NCBI GenBank assembly: GCA_028753945.1
Contig: JAPNXP010000005.1
Span: 3,844,001 to 3,908,000, forward strand
Source: Hexactinellida sp. DTS-2022
Lineage: Eukaryota; Porifera; Hexactinellida
Direction of reading: 5' to 3'
Length of the DNA stretch: 64,000 bases
This document shows, one piece after another, positions 8,980-18,720 of this stretch. The position numbers and the translations under genes are program-made. How positions within the stretch are numbered: position 1 is the first letter of the stretch; the number at the start of each line of letters is the position of its first letter. A model generated the notes under the pieces. The model ran no database searches, had not been told where the DNA came from, and saw only the letters and a program-made list of their open reading frames with translations.

Positions 8980-10752
8980 ATGTCTGCATACCAGAAGGTA
9001 CCAAAAATTTTGCTTCCTCAGTTGGAAACTTGTCTAAAGAACTACTGTAACGCTATGAGACCTTTGTACAAACGGACTACATTCTCAGAAGTGGAATATT
9101 ATTCGAACATATTCACAAGGGGAGAAGGGTACTATTATCAAAACTGCATGATTGAGCTTTCTGAACAGACTGTTAACTGGGCATCCAAAGTATGGGTGAA
9201 TCACAGTTTCTTTGAAAACCGACAATCCTTGATTTATACAAACGAAATGAGAAGGTCGGTGGATAAACTAAGTTGGACCACCACATCTCAGATGCTAGCC
9301 GTTATATCCCAGTACATATCAGATATCCTACAATTCTGGGAGGATATAAAACAGCAGCGGATAAGGCAGGATTATGTTGGCGATATGCCTCAGTGCATGG
9401 ATCAGTTCAAACGTATTATGGGTGTACACAGGAAATCTCTACCAAAAAAAGATAACTGGCGAATCGTACGCTACAGTAAACACATTATCGTGATGCATGG
9501 AGGGCGAGTGTTCGAAATGCGGGTGTATGACATGAAGGGAATGTATCCTATTTCAAAGGAGGAAATCCTTAATGGTTTATCACAAATAGTGTCTTACCCC
9601 GCAGAAGATGCATACCCAGGAGCTATAGGGACTTTAACTGCATTGGACAGAGATAACTGGTATTGCATTAGAGAAGAAATGAGAAGATCAGAACTCAACA
9701 TAAAGTCTCTGAGATCAGTTGAAGAGTGTTTGTTCGGTTTATGCATTGATGAAGCTCTATCGGAAAGCGATGACAATGTTATGAATCAAACAGCCTATGG
9801 AGATCATCGAGAGGATTTTAAGAACTTCAATCGGTGGTTTGACTTAGGATTGCAGTGTGTATTCAGTAAGGATGGGCATTTCACTTGGATTACGGAGCAA
9901 TCTATATTTGACGGTTCGATTATCCTACAGCCTAATCCTACACACACGGTAGATGGAGCTGCAAACAATTCAATCAAAACAAGCCAAACTCCTGTTCAAA
10001 TACTCAAATGGGATATTTCGAAGACAACAATAAACAATATTGAACGCGGGAAAAAAGTACTAATAAATTTGTCTGAGAAGACAGATTCTTATTTGTATGA
10101 ATTTACAAATTTTGGACAAGATTTTATCGGAAAGCATAGCTCACATCCCAATGGGCTGGTACAACAAGCTATTATACTTGCCTACTACCAGCTGTACGGT
10201 CGATTGGATACTATGATACAGCCTGTCTCCCTCAGACGCTACAGAGAGGGGAGAATGGAGCACCCTCGCATCATCACATGTGAAAATAAAAAGTTCGTAG
10301 AGGCAATCACGATTAAGGAGTTGGATAATGAAGAAATATTGGAACTGATGGAGAAGGCGGTTGATAAACATAATCGGTTAATTGCTGATGCTTCTCATCT
10401 TAACCATTACGTTAAGAATATATTAGGTCTTAAATGGTTTATAGAATTAGAGCATATTTATTGTGATTTTTTCCTAGTTCGCTATTTTGATTACTTCGCA
10501 AACCCAAGAGTAATTATAATTAATTCTACCACACAAGAACCGATAATAACAAGCGGCATACCAACATATGGGAGTGGACATTATATCTACTTTCATCCTA
10601 AGAAGAATTCAATTTTGTTTTCAATCAACACTGTTCTAAAGCCCCGAGAGTTTAAAAGTTCAATTTCCTTCGTTAATGCTTTAGAAAAGTCTTTGATGCA
10701 AATTAAACAACTAATTCAAAGTCAAAACATACTAGAACTTAGCAAGTTATAA
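8980..10752 (+). CDS. Carnitine/choline acyltransferase-family protein, catalytic His replaced
   Basis: Single-exon 590-aa frame from an ATG. Family members move acyl groups between CoA and carnitine or choline and are ~600-650 aa. Landmarks in order: DNWRIVRYSKHIIVMHGG (~158-175), RWFDLGLQCVFSKDG (~285-299), AYYQLYGR and SLRRYREGR (~405-427), GLKWFIELEH, an STT in place of the STS motif near residue 527, and a closing YGSGHYIYFHPKKNSILFS. The catalytic histidine normally sits in an EH(S/A)xxxG motif after the RWFD block; here the motif reads TEQSIFDG, with codon CAA (9898-9900) giving Gln307. The enzyme is therefore predicted to lack normal acyl transfer, while the fold and frame look maintained. 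It could be a pseudoenzyme, a young retrocopy, or a diverged paralogue. Flanks are repeats. Confidence 0.85.
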   Translation: MSAYQKVPKILLPQLETCLKNYCNAMRPLYKRTTFSEVEYYSNIFTRGEGYYYQNCMIELSEQTVNWASKVWVNHSFFENRQSLIYTNEMRRSVDKLSWTTTSQMLAVISQYISDILQFWEDIKQQRIRQDYVGDMPQCMDQFKRIMGVHRKSLPKKDNWRIVRYSKHIIVMHGGRVFEMRVYDMKGMYPISKEEILNGLSQIVSYPAEDAYPGAIGTLTALDRDNWYCIREEMRRSELNIKSLRSVEECLFGLCIDEALSESDDNVMNQTAYGDHREDFKNFNRWFDLGLQCVFSKDGHFTWITEQSIFDGSIILQPNPTHTVDGAANNSIKTSQTPVQILKWDISKTTINNIERGKKVLINLSEKTDSYLYEFTNFGQDFIGKHSSHPNGLVQQAIILAYYQLYGRLDTMIQPVSLRRYREGRMEHPRIITCENKKFVEAITIKELDNEEILELMEKAVDKHNRLIADASHLNHYVKNILGLKWFIELEHIYCDFFLVRYFDYFANPRVIIINSTTQEPIITSGIPTYGSGHYIYFHPKKNSILFSINTVLKPREFKSSISFVNALEKSLMQIKQLIQSQNILELSKL

Positions 10753-10795
10753 GATTAATATTACTCCTTTCCTCTGTTTAGTATGTTGATATGTA

Positions 10796-11426
10796 TCTAT
10801 AATATTATTAAAACTCGATTGTTGTGTGTGTGTGTGTTTGTTAGTTTGTTAGGATTGTATTAAGAGATGGGGGAGGGAAACCACATTAATATTAGAGAAA
10901 CTATCTTCCAAATGTTATAATAGGTTAACAGGTACGTGCAGTAGAACCTCCCCAATCCGGGCAGCCTCGTCCGGAGGGTGCCCGGATCTTAGAATTTGCC
11001 CGGATCTCGGAAATAATCATAATTTCTATTGTATAATCAACTAGTGTTTATGTTCTGATGTATCAATACCTGTTGTCTGACCTGATACGCACCTCCGACA
11101 TCTGATCTTGGTATAAGTTTACCCAAAGAAGTCCATAAATTTCGAATATGAATCGTATTTAAGTAGCGAGATTTACCATATGGCCAAATCCAAACCAATA
11201 TTTACCGCCCAGATGAGGGTGGTTCTACTTTTAGTAACATGTTTGACATACTAATCTGCAAAGATAAACTATATTTGGGGCTAATTCCCAGAAAAATGGC
11301 GAATTAATTTTGAACTTATACAAAATATTGCCCGGTTTAAGGAGGTGCCCGGTTCTGAGAGGTCCGGATCTGGGAGGTTCTACTGTATGTTGATTTCGAA
11401 TTTAACATTTATAAATTTTAATATGA
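10796..11426 (+). mobile_element. Helitron/Helentron-like element with a pogo-type MITE inserted
   Basis: 5' signature TCTATAATATTATTAAAACTC plus (TG)n. After ~140 bp it is interrupted by 10939-11385, a ~447-bp element with ends CAGTAGAACCTCCCC... and ...GGGAGGTTCTACTG, typical of pogo/Tigger MITEs. It resumes (tgttgatttcgaatttaac) and stops where the inverted copy at 11427 begins. Confidence 0.6.
10939..11385. mobile_element. Pogo/Tigger-type MITE
   Basis: Terminal inverted repeats CAGTAGAACCTCCCC and GGGAGGTTCTACTG, with internal copies of 'gcccggatct' in both orientations. About 447 bp, no transposase. The CAGTAGAACC type of end is common in pogo/Tigger derivatives; another instance begins at 22298. 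Confidence 0.65.
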
Positions 11427-12629
11427 ACGAGCCCTTCGGTCTCGGTCGCTTTGCGACGGATCGGTGCTACGCACCTCAAGTTAACGGCCGCTGTGCGGCC
11501 TTACTCCTCACCCTTTCTACCATGGAAAATGGCAGAAAGGGACTATATACAACCCTTTAGAAAATTTCATAGTTTTAACTTGTTTTTCATATTCTAAATT
11601 TCTAAATGCGAAATTCGTGTTCAGCATACTTGTTTACCTATAATACCTGTTGAAAGCTAACTTCTAGGTTGATTTTTAATTTTAATCAATTTGTTTACCT
11701 ATTTTGTGTAAACAACAACAACAAATATTCATATTAGAAATTTATAAATGCGAAATTCGTGTTCAGCATACTTGTTTACCTATAATACCCGTTGAAAGCT
11801 AACTTCTAGGTTGATTTTGAATTTTAATTAATTTGTTTACCTATTTTGTGTAAACAACAACAACAAATATTCATATTAGAAATTTATAAATGCGAAATTC
11901 GTATCCAGCATACTTGTTTACCTATAATACTCGTTGAAAGCTAACTTCTAGGTTGGTTTTGAATTTTCATTAATTTGTTTACCTATTTTGTGTAGACAAC
12001 AACAACAAATATTCATATGAGAAATTTTTAAACGCGAAATTCGTGTTCAGCATACTTATTTACCTATAATACCCGTTGAAAGCAAACTTCTATGTTGATT
12101 TTGAATTATAATTAATTTGTTTACCTATTTGTGTCAACAACAACAACAAATATTCATATTATAAATGCGAAATTCGTGTTCAGCATACTTGTTTACCTCT
12201 AATCTCAGTTGAGAGCAAACTTCTGGGTTGATTTTGAATTTTAATTAATTTGTTTACTTATTTGTGTCAACAACAACAACAAATATTCATATTAGAAATT
12301 TATAAATGCGAAATTCGTATCCAGCATACTTGTTTACCTATAATACCCATTGAAAGCTAACTTCTAGGTTGATTTTGAATTTTAATTAATTTGTTCACCT
12401 ATTTTGTGTAAACAACAACAACAAATATTCATATTAGAAATTTATAAATGCGAAATTCGTGTTCAGTATACCTGTTTACCTATTATAACATTTGTTACCA
12501 ATTATAACATTTGACAGTTAGTTTATATCTCATATATTAATGCGGTTTCTATTCCCCCATCACTTTAATACAATCCGGACAAACAAACACACAAACACAC
12601 ACACAACAATCGAGATTTAATAATATAGA
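11427..12629 (-). mobile_element. Helitron/Helentron-like element with ~6 minisatellite units
   Basis: Complete inverted copy. The minus-strand 3' end GAGACCGAAGGGCTCGT is at 11427 and the 5' end (cgagatttaataatatagat on plus) near 12629. The core holds about six copies of a ~130-140-bp unit (11575-12480), each with gtttacctattttgtgtaaa, aacaacaacaacaa and cgaaattcgtgttcagcata. Short palindromes near the 3' end (ggccgctgtgcggcc; gtgctacgcac; gtcgctttgcgac) can fold into successive hairpins. Tandem-repeat cores between fixed ends are known for Helentron-associated elements; the assignment is by analogy. Confidence 0.6.
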
Positions 12630-12808
12630 TGTTTATTGTTGTTTACAAAAATAGGTAAACAGTTAATGAAAATTCAAAATAAGCTAGACTAGACTAACTT
12701 CCGAATGTTAGAAAGGTAACCAAGTATGTTGATTACGAATTCAATTTTTCAAATTGTTGATGTATATTTATTGTTTATGGAAAAGAGCGAGACCGAAGGG
12801 CTCGTACT
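12630..12808 (+). mobile_element. Fragment of the same minisatellite element
   Basis: Contains 'attgttgtttacaaaaatag' and the 3' end cgagaccgaagggctcgt, with a short core and no 5' end. Confidence 0.5.
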
Positions 12809-12814
12809 ATTAAA

Positions 12815-13159
12815 TCAGTGATGTGCTCCGTTACTCAGTTACGGAATAACGGTAACGGTGACGGAAAAAAGTAACGGTAACGGACATCCGTTATTTTTTA
12901 CTAGCTACCGTTGTCTTTAAACTGTTACTCTAACTTTTACATTACCGTAACACTGTTACAGTTACTACGTTAAACATATTCTATTTCCGTTACTCCGTTA
13001 ATTATAATGAGTTACCATTACATTAAAGATAATCGTAGTAACTAACAAAAGTAACGGAGTAACGGTAACGTAACGGGAGAAATAAAGTAACGGTAACGGA
13101 AGAAAAAAGTAACGGTAACGGAGTAACGGAAGATTTAGTAACGGAGCACATCACTGATT
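12815..13159. mobile_element. hAT-like MITE with 'gtaacgg' repeats
   Basis: Terminal inverted repeats CAGTGATGTGCTCCGTTACT and AGTAACGGAGCACATCACTG. The interior is built of 'gtaacggtaacgg' repeats in both orientations. Flanks 'attaaat' and 'attaaaa' resemble a decayed 8-bp duplication. About 345 bp, no coding. Confidence 0.6.
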
Positions 13160-13880
13160 AAAATATCAAAAGAAAGTTTCCTATATTTATATTGGATCAA
13201 AAGCAAAGGTTTCTAATGTAAAATTCATTATTTTGGTGCAGTATGGGCTCTGAAAATAATTTTATACCATTTGACCAGTTTGTTTGCATGCAATACGTAT
13301 ACGTATATCAGTAGACTCTCGTTGATACGAATTTATCGGTTAAGGAGCACAAGGTTTAACTATTTAAAATTTGTATTACAAACCTATTACGGGAAATGGT
13401 AGATAATCTTTAATATTTGCTAAAGTTTGGGAATCGCTGCCGAAACCATTCAAGTGACTCCAGTTAATATTAACAAATTTCCACTGTCCCCTGGCCTGGA
13501 GTCTCATGGAATAAGGAATTTTATGCTATTAGTGGCCGTTCAAACGATACACAACGCAAAATTAAATTCCAAGAAAATTATACTTCTCCCCTCCATATAA
13601 CACGCTTTTTGACCTGTTTGTTATACAAAAAGGATGGACTGTCAGACTGTCACACGTTGGTTGAAAGCGTTACGTAACGTTTGACAGGGACCTTAACCCA
13701 AGCCCCTACTTGATAGAGTTGTATGCAATTAACACAAAATTTAAGTCTATGACTGACTGAAATTGTATAAATTTTTGAAATGAGAAAACAACAATCAATT
13801 TATACAAATAATATAAATATAGAGCTCAACAATTTCAGTCCAAATAAAAAGTTAAATAGTTCCACACTTCATACTAACTG
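13160..13880. other. Intergenic, no gene seen
   Basis: AT-rich sequence with one possible pogo-type end at ~13311 (cagtagactctcgttgatac). No frame, tRNA or clear repeat boundary identified. Confidence 0.4.
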
Positions 13881-13892
13881 TTGGTTAACATT

Positions 13893-14552
13893 TTAGAAAG
13901 CAGGCATGATTCTCTTCTCTTCTTGAGAAGGCTCGATTGGCGGCAAGTCAAGCTTAGTATACTTCTTAAGTACAAAATTAGCCATCATTATGAATCGACG
14001 TTCTGCTTCCTCCTTGAAAATATTCTTTTGACAAAACCAACACTCCCAGCGGTACCTCTCCTCCGGTTCTTCCTCCCAATCAGGTCTCTCTTCAAAGTTA
14101 TCTCCAACCACAACCTGTTTGTATAGGCCATACAGTTCTGCCATCTCTCTACGCGTGGGCTTAGTCTTCATTTCTAACAGCTGATACATTCGTTCCTCCA
14201 CAAGAGCTATGGTGCGGGAAACTGCACCCACTAACTCGTCCCATTCGATCTCATACGGGTGCTCTGTCGGGCGATGGTGAAAATGGAGAGGAATCTTATT
14301 CATTTCCTCGTTATGCGTGCGAGGGTATAAAACGAACCCCTTGTTATGCTGCAGCTTCCGAAGTTCTTCCACGCCTTCCCCTAGCCATTTAGGAGTTTGG
14401 TACACAGGCACTTTGTCGTAATCCTCATCATACTCGTCACTGTCATCCAGATAGAAGGGAGTTTCCGGTGGAACCTTCCTCGTGGTAGATTCCATCAGGA
14501 AATAGTCGTCTGTAAATTCAGACTTCAACACCGTATTGGATATGGTCGACAT
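13893..14552 (-). CDS. Acyl-CoA-binding (ACBP) domain protein with N-terminal extension
   Basis: Single-exon 219-aa frame from an ATG. Residues ~105-200 match the acyl-CoA-binding fold: MKTKPTRREMAELYGLYKQ followed by VVVGD, RPDW, RWECW and KEEAERRF, mirroring the ACBP pattern (YxxYKQAxxGD ... KWxAW ... SKEEAxxxY). ACBPs bind long-chain acyl-CoA esters in the cytosol. The helix-2 tyrosines and lysine (Y141, Y144, K145) are kept. The residue matching the ligand-binding Lys54 of ACBP is Arg168, and the Tyr73 position is Phe187, so affinity may be altered. Residues 1-100 are an acidic/proline-rich extension that I do not recognise, without a signal peptide. Flanking sequence is repeats. Confidence 0.75.
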   Translation of the reverse strand: MSTISNTVLKSEFTDDYFLMESTTRKVPPETPFYLDDSDEYDEDYDKVPVYQTPKWLGEGVEELRKLQHNKGFVLYPRTHNEEMNKIPLHFHHRPTEHPYEIEWDELVGAVSRTIALVEERMYQLLEMKTKPTRREMAELYGLYKQVVVGDNFEERPDWEEEPEERYRWECWFCQKNIFKEEAERRFIMMANFVLKKYTKLDLPPIEPSQEEKRIMPAF

Positions 14553-14734
14553 ACTCTACAAATAATACTGTTGTACTTAGCTACTGAATTAGAGAATAAA
14601 GATATATTCATTCTATCTACAGATTTATTGGAATTGGAGTGAGCCTAATAATAGAATTCGATTATGTAATTAGAAATTGTCTATGTAATATTGTGCATAT
14701 TACTTTCTAAAACTAAAGCAATTCTATAATAGAA

Positions 14735-15142
14735 ATTAAGACAAAGTTTGACTCTCTAGCTTATATACTTTCCGACTTACAGCAAGTATGTGAATATGGA
14801 ACTGAATGACAAATCATTGTTTCATCATTCTGAAAATTCTGACTGATCACCCACGTAGGAATGTTTCATCATTCTGAAAATTCTGACTGATCACCCACGT
14901 AGTGTGAAAAGTAAACACTAGATCAAAAATACCCACTGACGCCCCCGTGATATTACTTATAGTACTAACTATATTGACATTAACATCGCATTGATAATAA
15001 CCCTATTTCCAGAAATTTTCTTATTATAGAGAAATTTCAATTAATGTTATGGTAAATGATTTGTCATTCAGTTCCATATTCACATACCTTGCTGTAAGTC
15101 GGAAAGTATATAAGCTAGAGAGTCAAACTTTGTCTTAAATAA
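14735..15142. mobile_element. Inverted-repeat element with ~88-bp arms
   Basis: 14735-14820 (gacaaagtttgactctctag ... atgacaaatcattg) is repeated inverted at 15054-15142. Inside the left half a 54-bp direct duplication occurs (atgtttcatcattctgaaaa, twice). No coding. A MITE-like origin is inferred. Confidence 0.6.
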
Positions 15143-15162
15143 TTTATCAGATGCCAAAATAT

Positions 15163-15408
15163 AAAATACGACCTTTCGGTCTCAGTTCATTTTGAATTTT
15201 AATTAATTTGTTTACCTATTTTTGTAAACTCCAATAAATATTCATACGTATTAGAAATTTGTAAATGTGAAATTCTTAAGTAGCATACTTGTTTACCTAT
15301 TATAACATTTAGAAGTTAGTCTATCAAATATAATGCGGTTTCTATTCCCCCATCACTTTAATACAATCTGGAAAAACAAACAAACAAACACGACAATCGA
15401 GTACCTCC
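15163..15408 (-). mobile_element. Short copy of the minisatellite Helitron/Helentron-like family
   Basis: Inverted: 'gacctttcggtctcagttc' (3' end), one core unit, then 'gcggtttctattcccccatc' and 'cgacaatcgag' (5' end). Confidence 0.55.
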
Positions 15409-15647
15409 TTCAATCGGGCACCATTATTGATGTAAAAACAAGCAATAAAAGTAGGTATTTTAACCAGTAATGTATTGGAGTTTAACGACAAAATTGTATA
15501 AGAGATACGTATTTTATATCATCCACAACCCGTTAAAAAAGTTATATTTTTGAAGGAATATAGTAAATAAGGTTTTAGACACTTTAGTATTGCGCATGCG
15601 CGCATGTACTAACCATTGAAATTCTGAGATCCGGGCTGAGTCTGAGC

Positions 15648-15800
15648 AGGGTTGCCGTGGGAGTGGAATTTCCATTCCCACAGGATTTCTGTGGGAATTC
15701 CCATTTGGATCCCCATATTAATCAGCAAATAAATCTTGTGGGAATAAGATGGGATTCATGGGAATGGGAATAGAAATTCCAAATCAAATTATTACTTAAT
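15648..15800. mobile_element. hAT-like MITE fragment with 'gtgggaat' repeats
   Basis: Starts CAGGGTTGCCGTGGGAG, the same kind of end as the 38696 element (CAGGGTTGCC), and consists of 'gtgggaattcccat'-type short palindromes. The right end is unclear. Similar text occurs near 18215-18320. Confidence 0.4.
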
Positions 15801-16149
15801 TGTCACATTTTGGCTATAACTCACGCCCGGGGAATTCCATGTCAAGTCGACCAGTCATTTCACCACTATCAATCGATTTGTCTGTAAATTGCTGTGTAAC
15901 AAGCTACAAGCAAGTCTATACTTTCCTCAAAATTTTAGACTAATCGGTTGAGTGGTTTTTGATTTATGACGTCACAGATTTTCATTTTTTTGTTGATACT
16001 GTATATACAAATATTTATGATTTACCCTCTTTTATATGAAAAATATTTTGGTATCTCCTGTTCGGACTAGCGAGGGTTCGGATTAGCGAGGGTATACTGT
16101 ATTTCCAAATCGATTCCGTACGTTTATATATTTACAATTTAATCTCTTG

Positions 16150-16473
16150 CTACATTTGAAAATCAGTAATTAGCTTCATGTCCATAGATGAGATTTTGAA
16201 CTTCCTTGCACATTTTGAAGAAGTTTTTGGAGTGGATATATAGCCTATTACATCATTTTTAGGGACATAACAAACGTCTTCTGTTGAGTGCCAATAGAAA
16301 CTATTTTCAGGACGCCCTGGTCCTTTTGGATGCATAAAGCTGACTTCTATATCACTTTCTTCCTCACAGACTTCTTTAATCACACAAATATACCAATCTT
16401 TGTCATACATACATACGACATAATTACCTATAGTTAAGTATGGCAGCTGTGTAGAATATTTATAGTTTGTCAC
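16150..16473 (-). CDS. Orphan ~107-aa SH3/Tudor-like tail fragment
   Basis: Open frame whose translation reads VVCMYDKDWYICVIKEV, FMHPKGPGRPENSFYW and DVCYVPKNDVIGYIS. This all-beta pattern (basic/aromatic strands, a 'FMHPxGP' turn, 'CxVP') recurs, as I recall, at the ends of many uncharacterised invertebrate proteins, several of them transposon-related, and looks like an SH3/Tudor-type barrel. There is no ATG at the beginning (the first codon is GTG with a stop just upstream), so it is probably a last exon or a remnant. Function unknown. Confidence 0.4.
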   Translation of the reverse strand: MTNYKYSTQLPYLTIGNYVVCMYDKDWYICVIKEVCEEESDIEVSFMHPKGPGRPENSFYWHSTEDVCYVPKNDVIGYISTPKTSSKCARKFKISSMDMKLITDFQM

Positions 16474-17280
16474 ACGATTTCATTTAAATTCATATGTTAT
16501 TGTGTAATCTAATTGGTCACTAATTCGCTTTCTCCTATAAATTTTGCACTTATTGGAGTGTATTTATGGTAAGTACGTGTCACTGGTATAGTTTTGATGT
16601 TATCATATCTAAAACATAATTAAGTGTACTACAAAATAATCTAAGAGCTCTACGTATATTAAACATTTGAATAAGTGATATATATTATCTTCTTTTGGTC
16701 GCTGTAAACTTGCTCGGGCGGTAACTCTTTTTACTGTACCTCCAATGTCATCACAAGTTAATTTTCAGTGGGAGGTAACAAAAAAAATTGATTTCAAAAT
16801 TCAGATTCGAAGTGATGCAAATAAATAGAATCAATAGATAATAATCAAGTTTCACAACTTTTATGCTGTAATATTAACTTCACAGCTCAATAGTTTAATA
16901 AATTGCATTCTTATTAAACATAGCAACAATACTAATGCATTATAATTTACATGGTAGTGTATCGGAGGTCAAACATACCACAAACCACAAATTTCTGATA
17001 CATACGTATATCAATTGTATAATGGTGTTGGAATGAGTGATAATCAAGGAATTATCCAGGAGCGCGAGACGCTCCTTTTGGAGTATGATTTTTGGAAAAT
17101 TGGAATTTAGGAGCGCGAAAATTTGGAATCCTCTCCTATACGGTAACAATAATTTGTGATTTAGGCGTATGAAATTGCATCAAACCAGGATTAGGAGCGT
17201 ATTTAAAAATGGCTGTATAATACACTGGTGATAATAATTATTTAAATATGAAATATTTATCAATATGATAGAAATAGAGT

Positions 17281-17600
17281 AAGGTTCTAGCCAGTATTCG
17301 ATTTTTATAAAGAACATTAATAAGTTGTAGTATCACTTAAATAGCGTTTAGAGGACAAAAATGTGAATAACTCAATGGGAAGATATGGAAACCATAATGA
17401 AATTTTCTACACAATGACTTAAGACTACATAGAATAAATTACCAAAAAATAAAAGAGATCCGAAAATATACATTTTTGCTACGTCATGGTTCCGGTTCTA
17501 CTTCCGGTATTGGTTTCAGTTCTAATTTTCACTAATAAAAACAACTGATAACTTAATATATCCATCTGATTTGAATTCTCCATATATAAAAACATAAGTA
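17281..17600. repeat. Dispersed repeat, intact copy of the split 34261/36443 sequence
   Basis: 'ttctagccagtattcgattt' through 'cacaatgacttaag' and on to 'ctccatatataaaa' is homologous to 34261-34400 joined to 36443-36600. It shows the uninterrupted state of the site used by the 2.0-kb TTAA element. No coding. Confidence 0.6.
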
Positions 17601-18720
17601 TAGCAATTTTTAAAAGAATTGGATAATTATATCAAAAGTTATACGAGTTTGAAGTGAGATGGTGCTTCAACATTTTGAAAAATGTTTGGATAATCAACAA
17701 AAAAATGAAAATCTGTGACGTCATAAATCAAAAACCACTCAACCGATTAGTCTAAAATTTTGAGGAAAGTATAGACTTGCTTGTAGCTTGTTACACAGCA
17801 ATTTACAGACAAATCGATTGATAGTGGTGAAATGACTGGTCGACTTGACATGGAATTCCCCGCCCCATTAAAGCTATAAAGCTAGAAGGTTGACTGTGCG
17901 GATAGAATGCATAACAGATACTTATATGTGAGCAAATCATATCAAAAACTAAATGGAAATTATAGTGACCAATTTTATATTGTGAGAATTCAAATTTTCC
18001 ATCCTCAATCTGACAGGCCCGGAGGGCGGAAGAAGCGAAATTAAACTGGTAAATCAAAAATTCTAAAGAGGTCGTGCAATATTTGATGGTCATTTCAGGC
18101 GCAACATTGGTACGCCATTTGCAACTTTGCAAATAGGCTGCTGGAACAATTCAGAAAAAAAGTAGTAGTGAAATTTCTTAACTGGTGTAACGGCCTTGTA
18201 TCAGTTGTATTGATATCCATAAGGATGTCCTATGGCTATGGGGATCCATACGGGAATTGCCTAATAATGGAGATCCATATGGGAATCCCCACAGGGGAAT
18301 ATCTGATCCTGCCGGGCACCTCCCAGACGAAAGTTCCCGGGTAAGGGAGGTTTGAGTTTATAGATAAAAATAGGAAGTATACCGCATTAGTACGAATTAA
18401 ACAAGAGCCTATATCGAATTCCCTTAAGAATTTCCACAAGAAAAATGATCTACATTATAATTCAAACAGCACCAGCAACCTTTGATAAAACGCTCCATGA
18501 ATTAACGCGAATTGCTCCAAATCGCGTTAATCTCCTTAATTAAGCGTTAGTTTCCATGACGATAATTCCTGAACGTTAATTTCCATGACCTTAATTTCCA
18601 GCACAGTTAATGGATATGCAAAATTGCAAGCTAGATATCTCCAATGTGCAAAATACAGGATACCATGTCTATCAAGTTGATTGGAAGCCTATATTTTGGG
18701 GAGAATTTAATAAGGATTTT

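Larger units (their letters stand above)
15838..17866. mobile_element. Possible transposon bounded by ~165-bp inverted repeats
   Basis: 15838-16003 (ggaattccatgtcaagtcga ... ttttcatttttttgttgata) is repeated nearly perfectly inverted at 17700-17866. Between them lie a 107-codon orphan frame (16150-16473), two short palindromic regions near 17060-17120, and a dispersed repeat at 17281-17600. Whether these are the ends of one element or two copies of a repeat cannot be settled; no target duplication was found. Confidence 0.35.

Noticed and set aside
17803-18132. 109-codon minus-strand frame
   Set aside because: It overlaps the 165-bp inverted repeat, has no domain signal, and no supporting neighbours.
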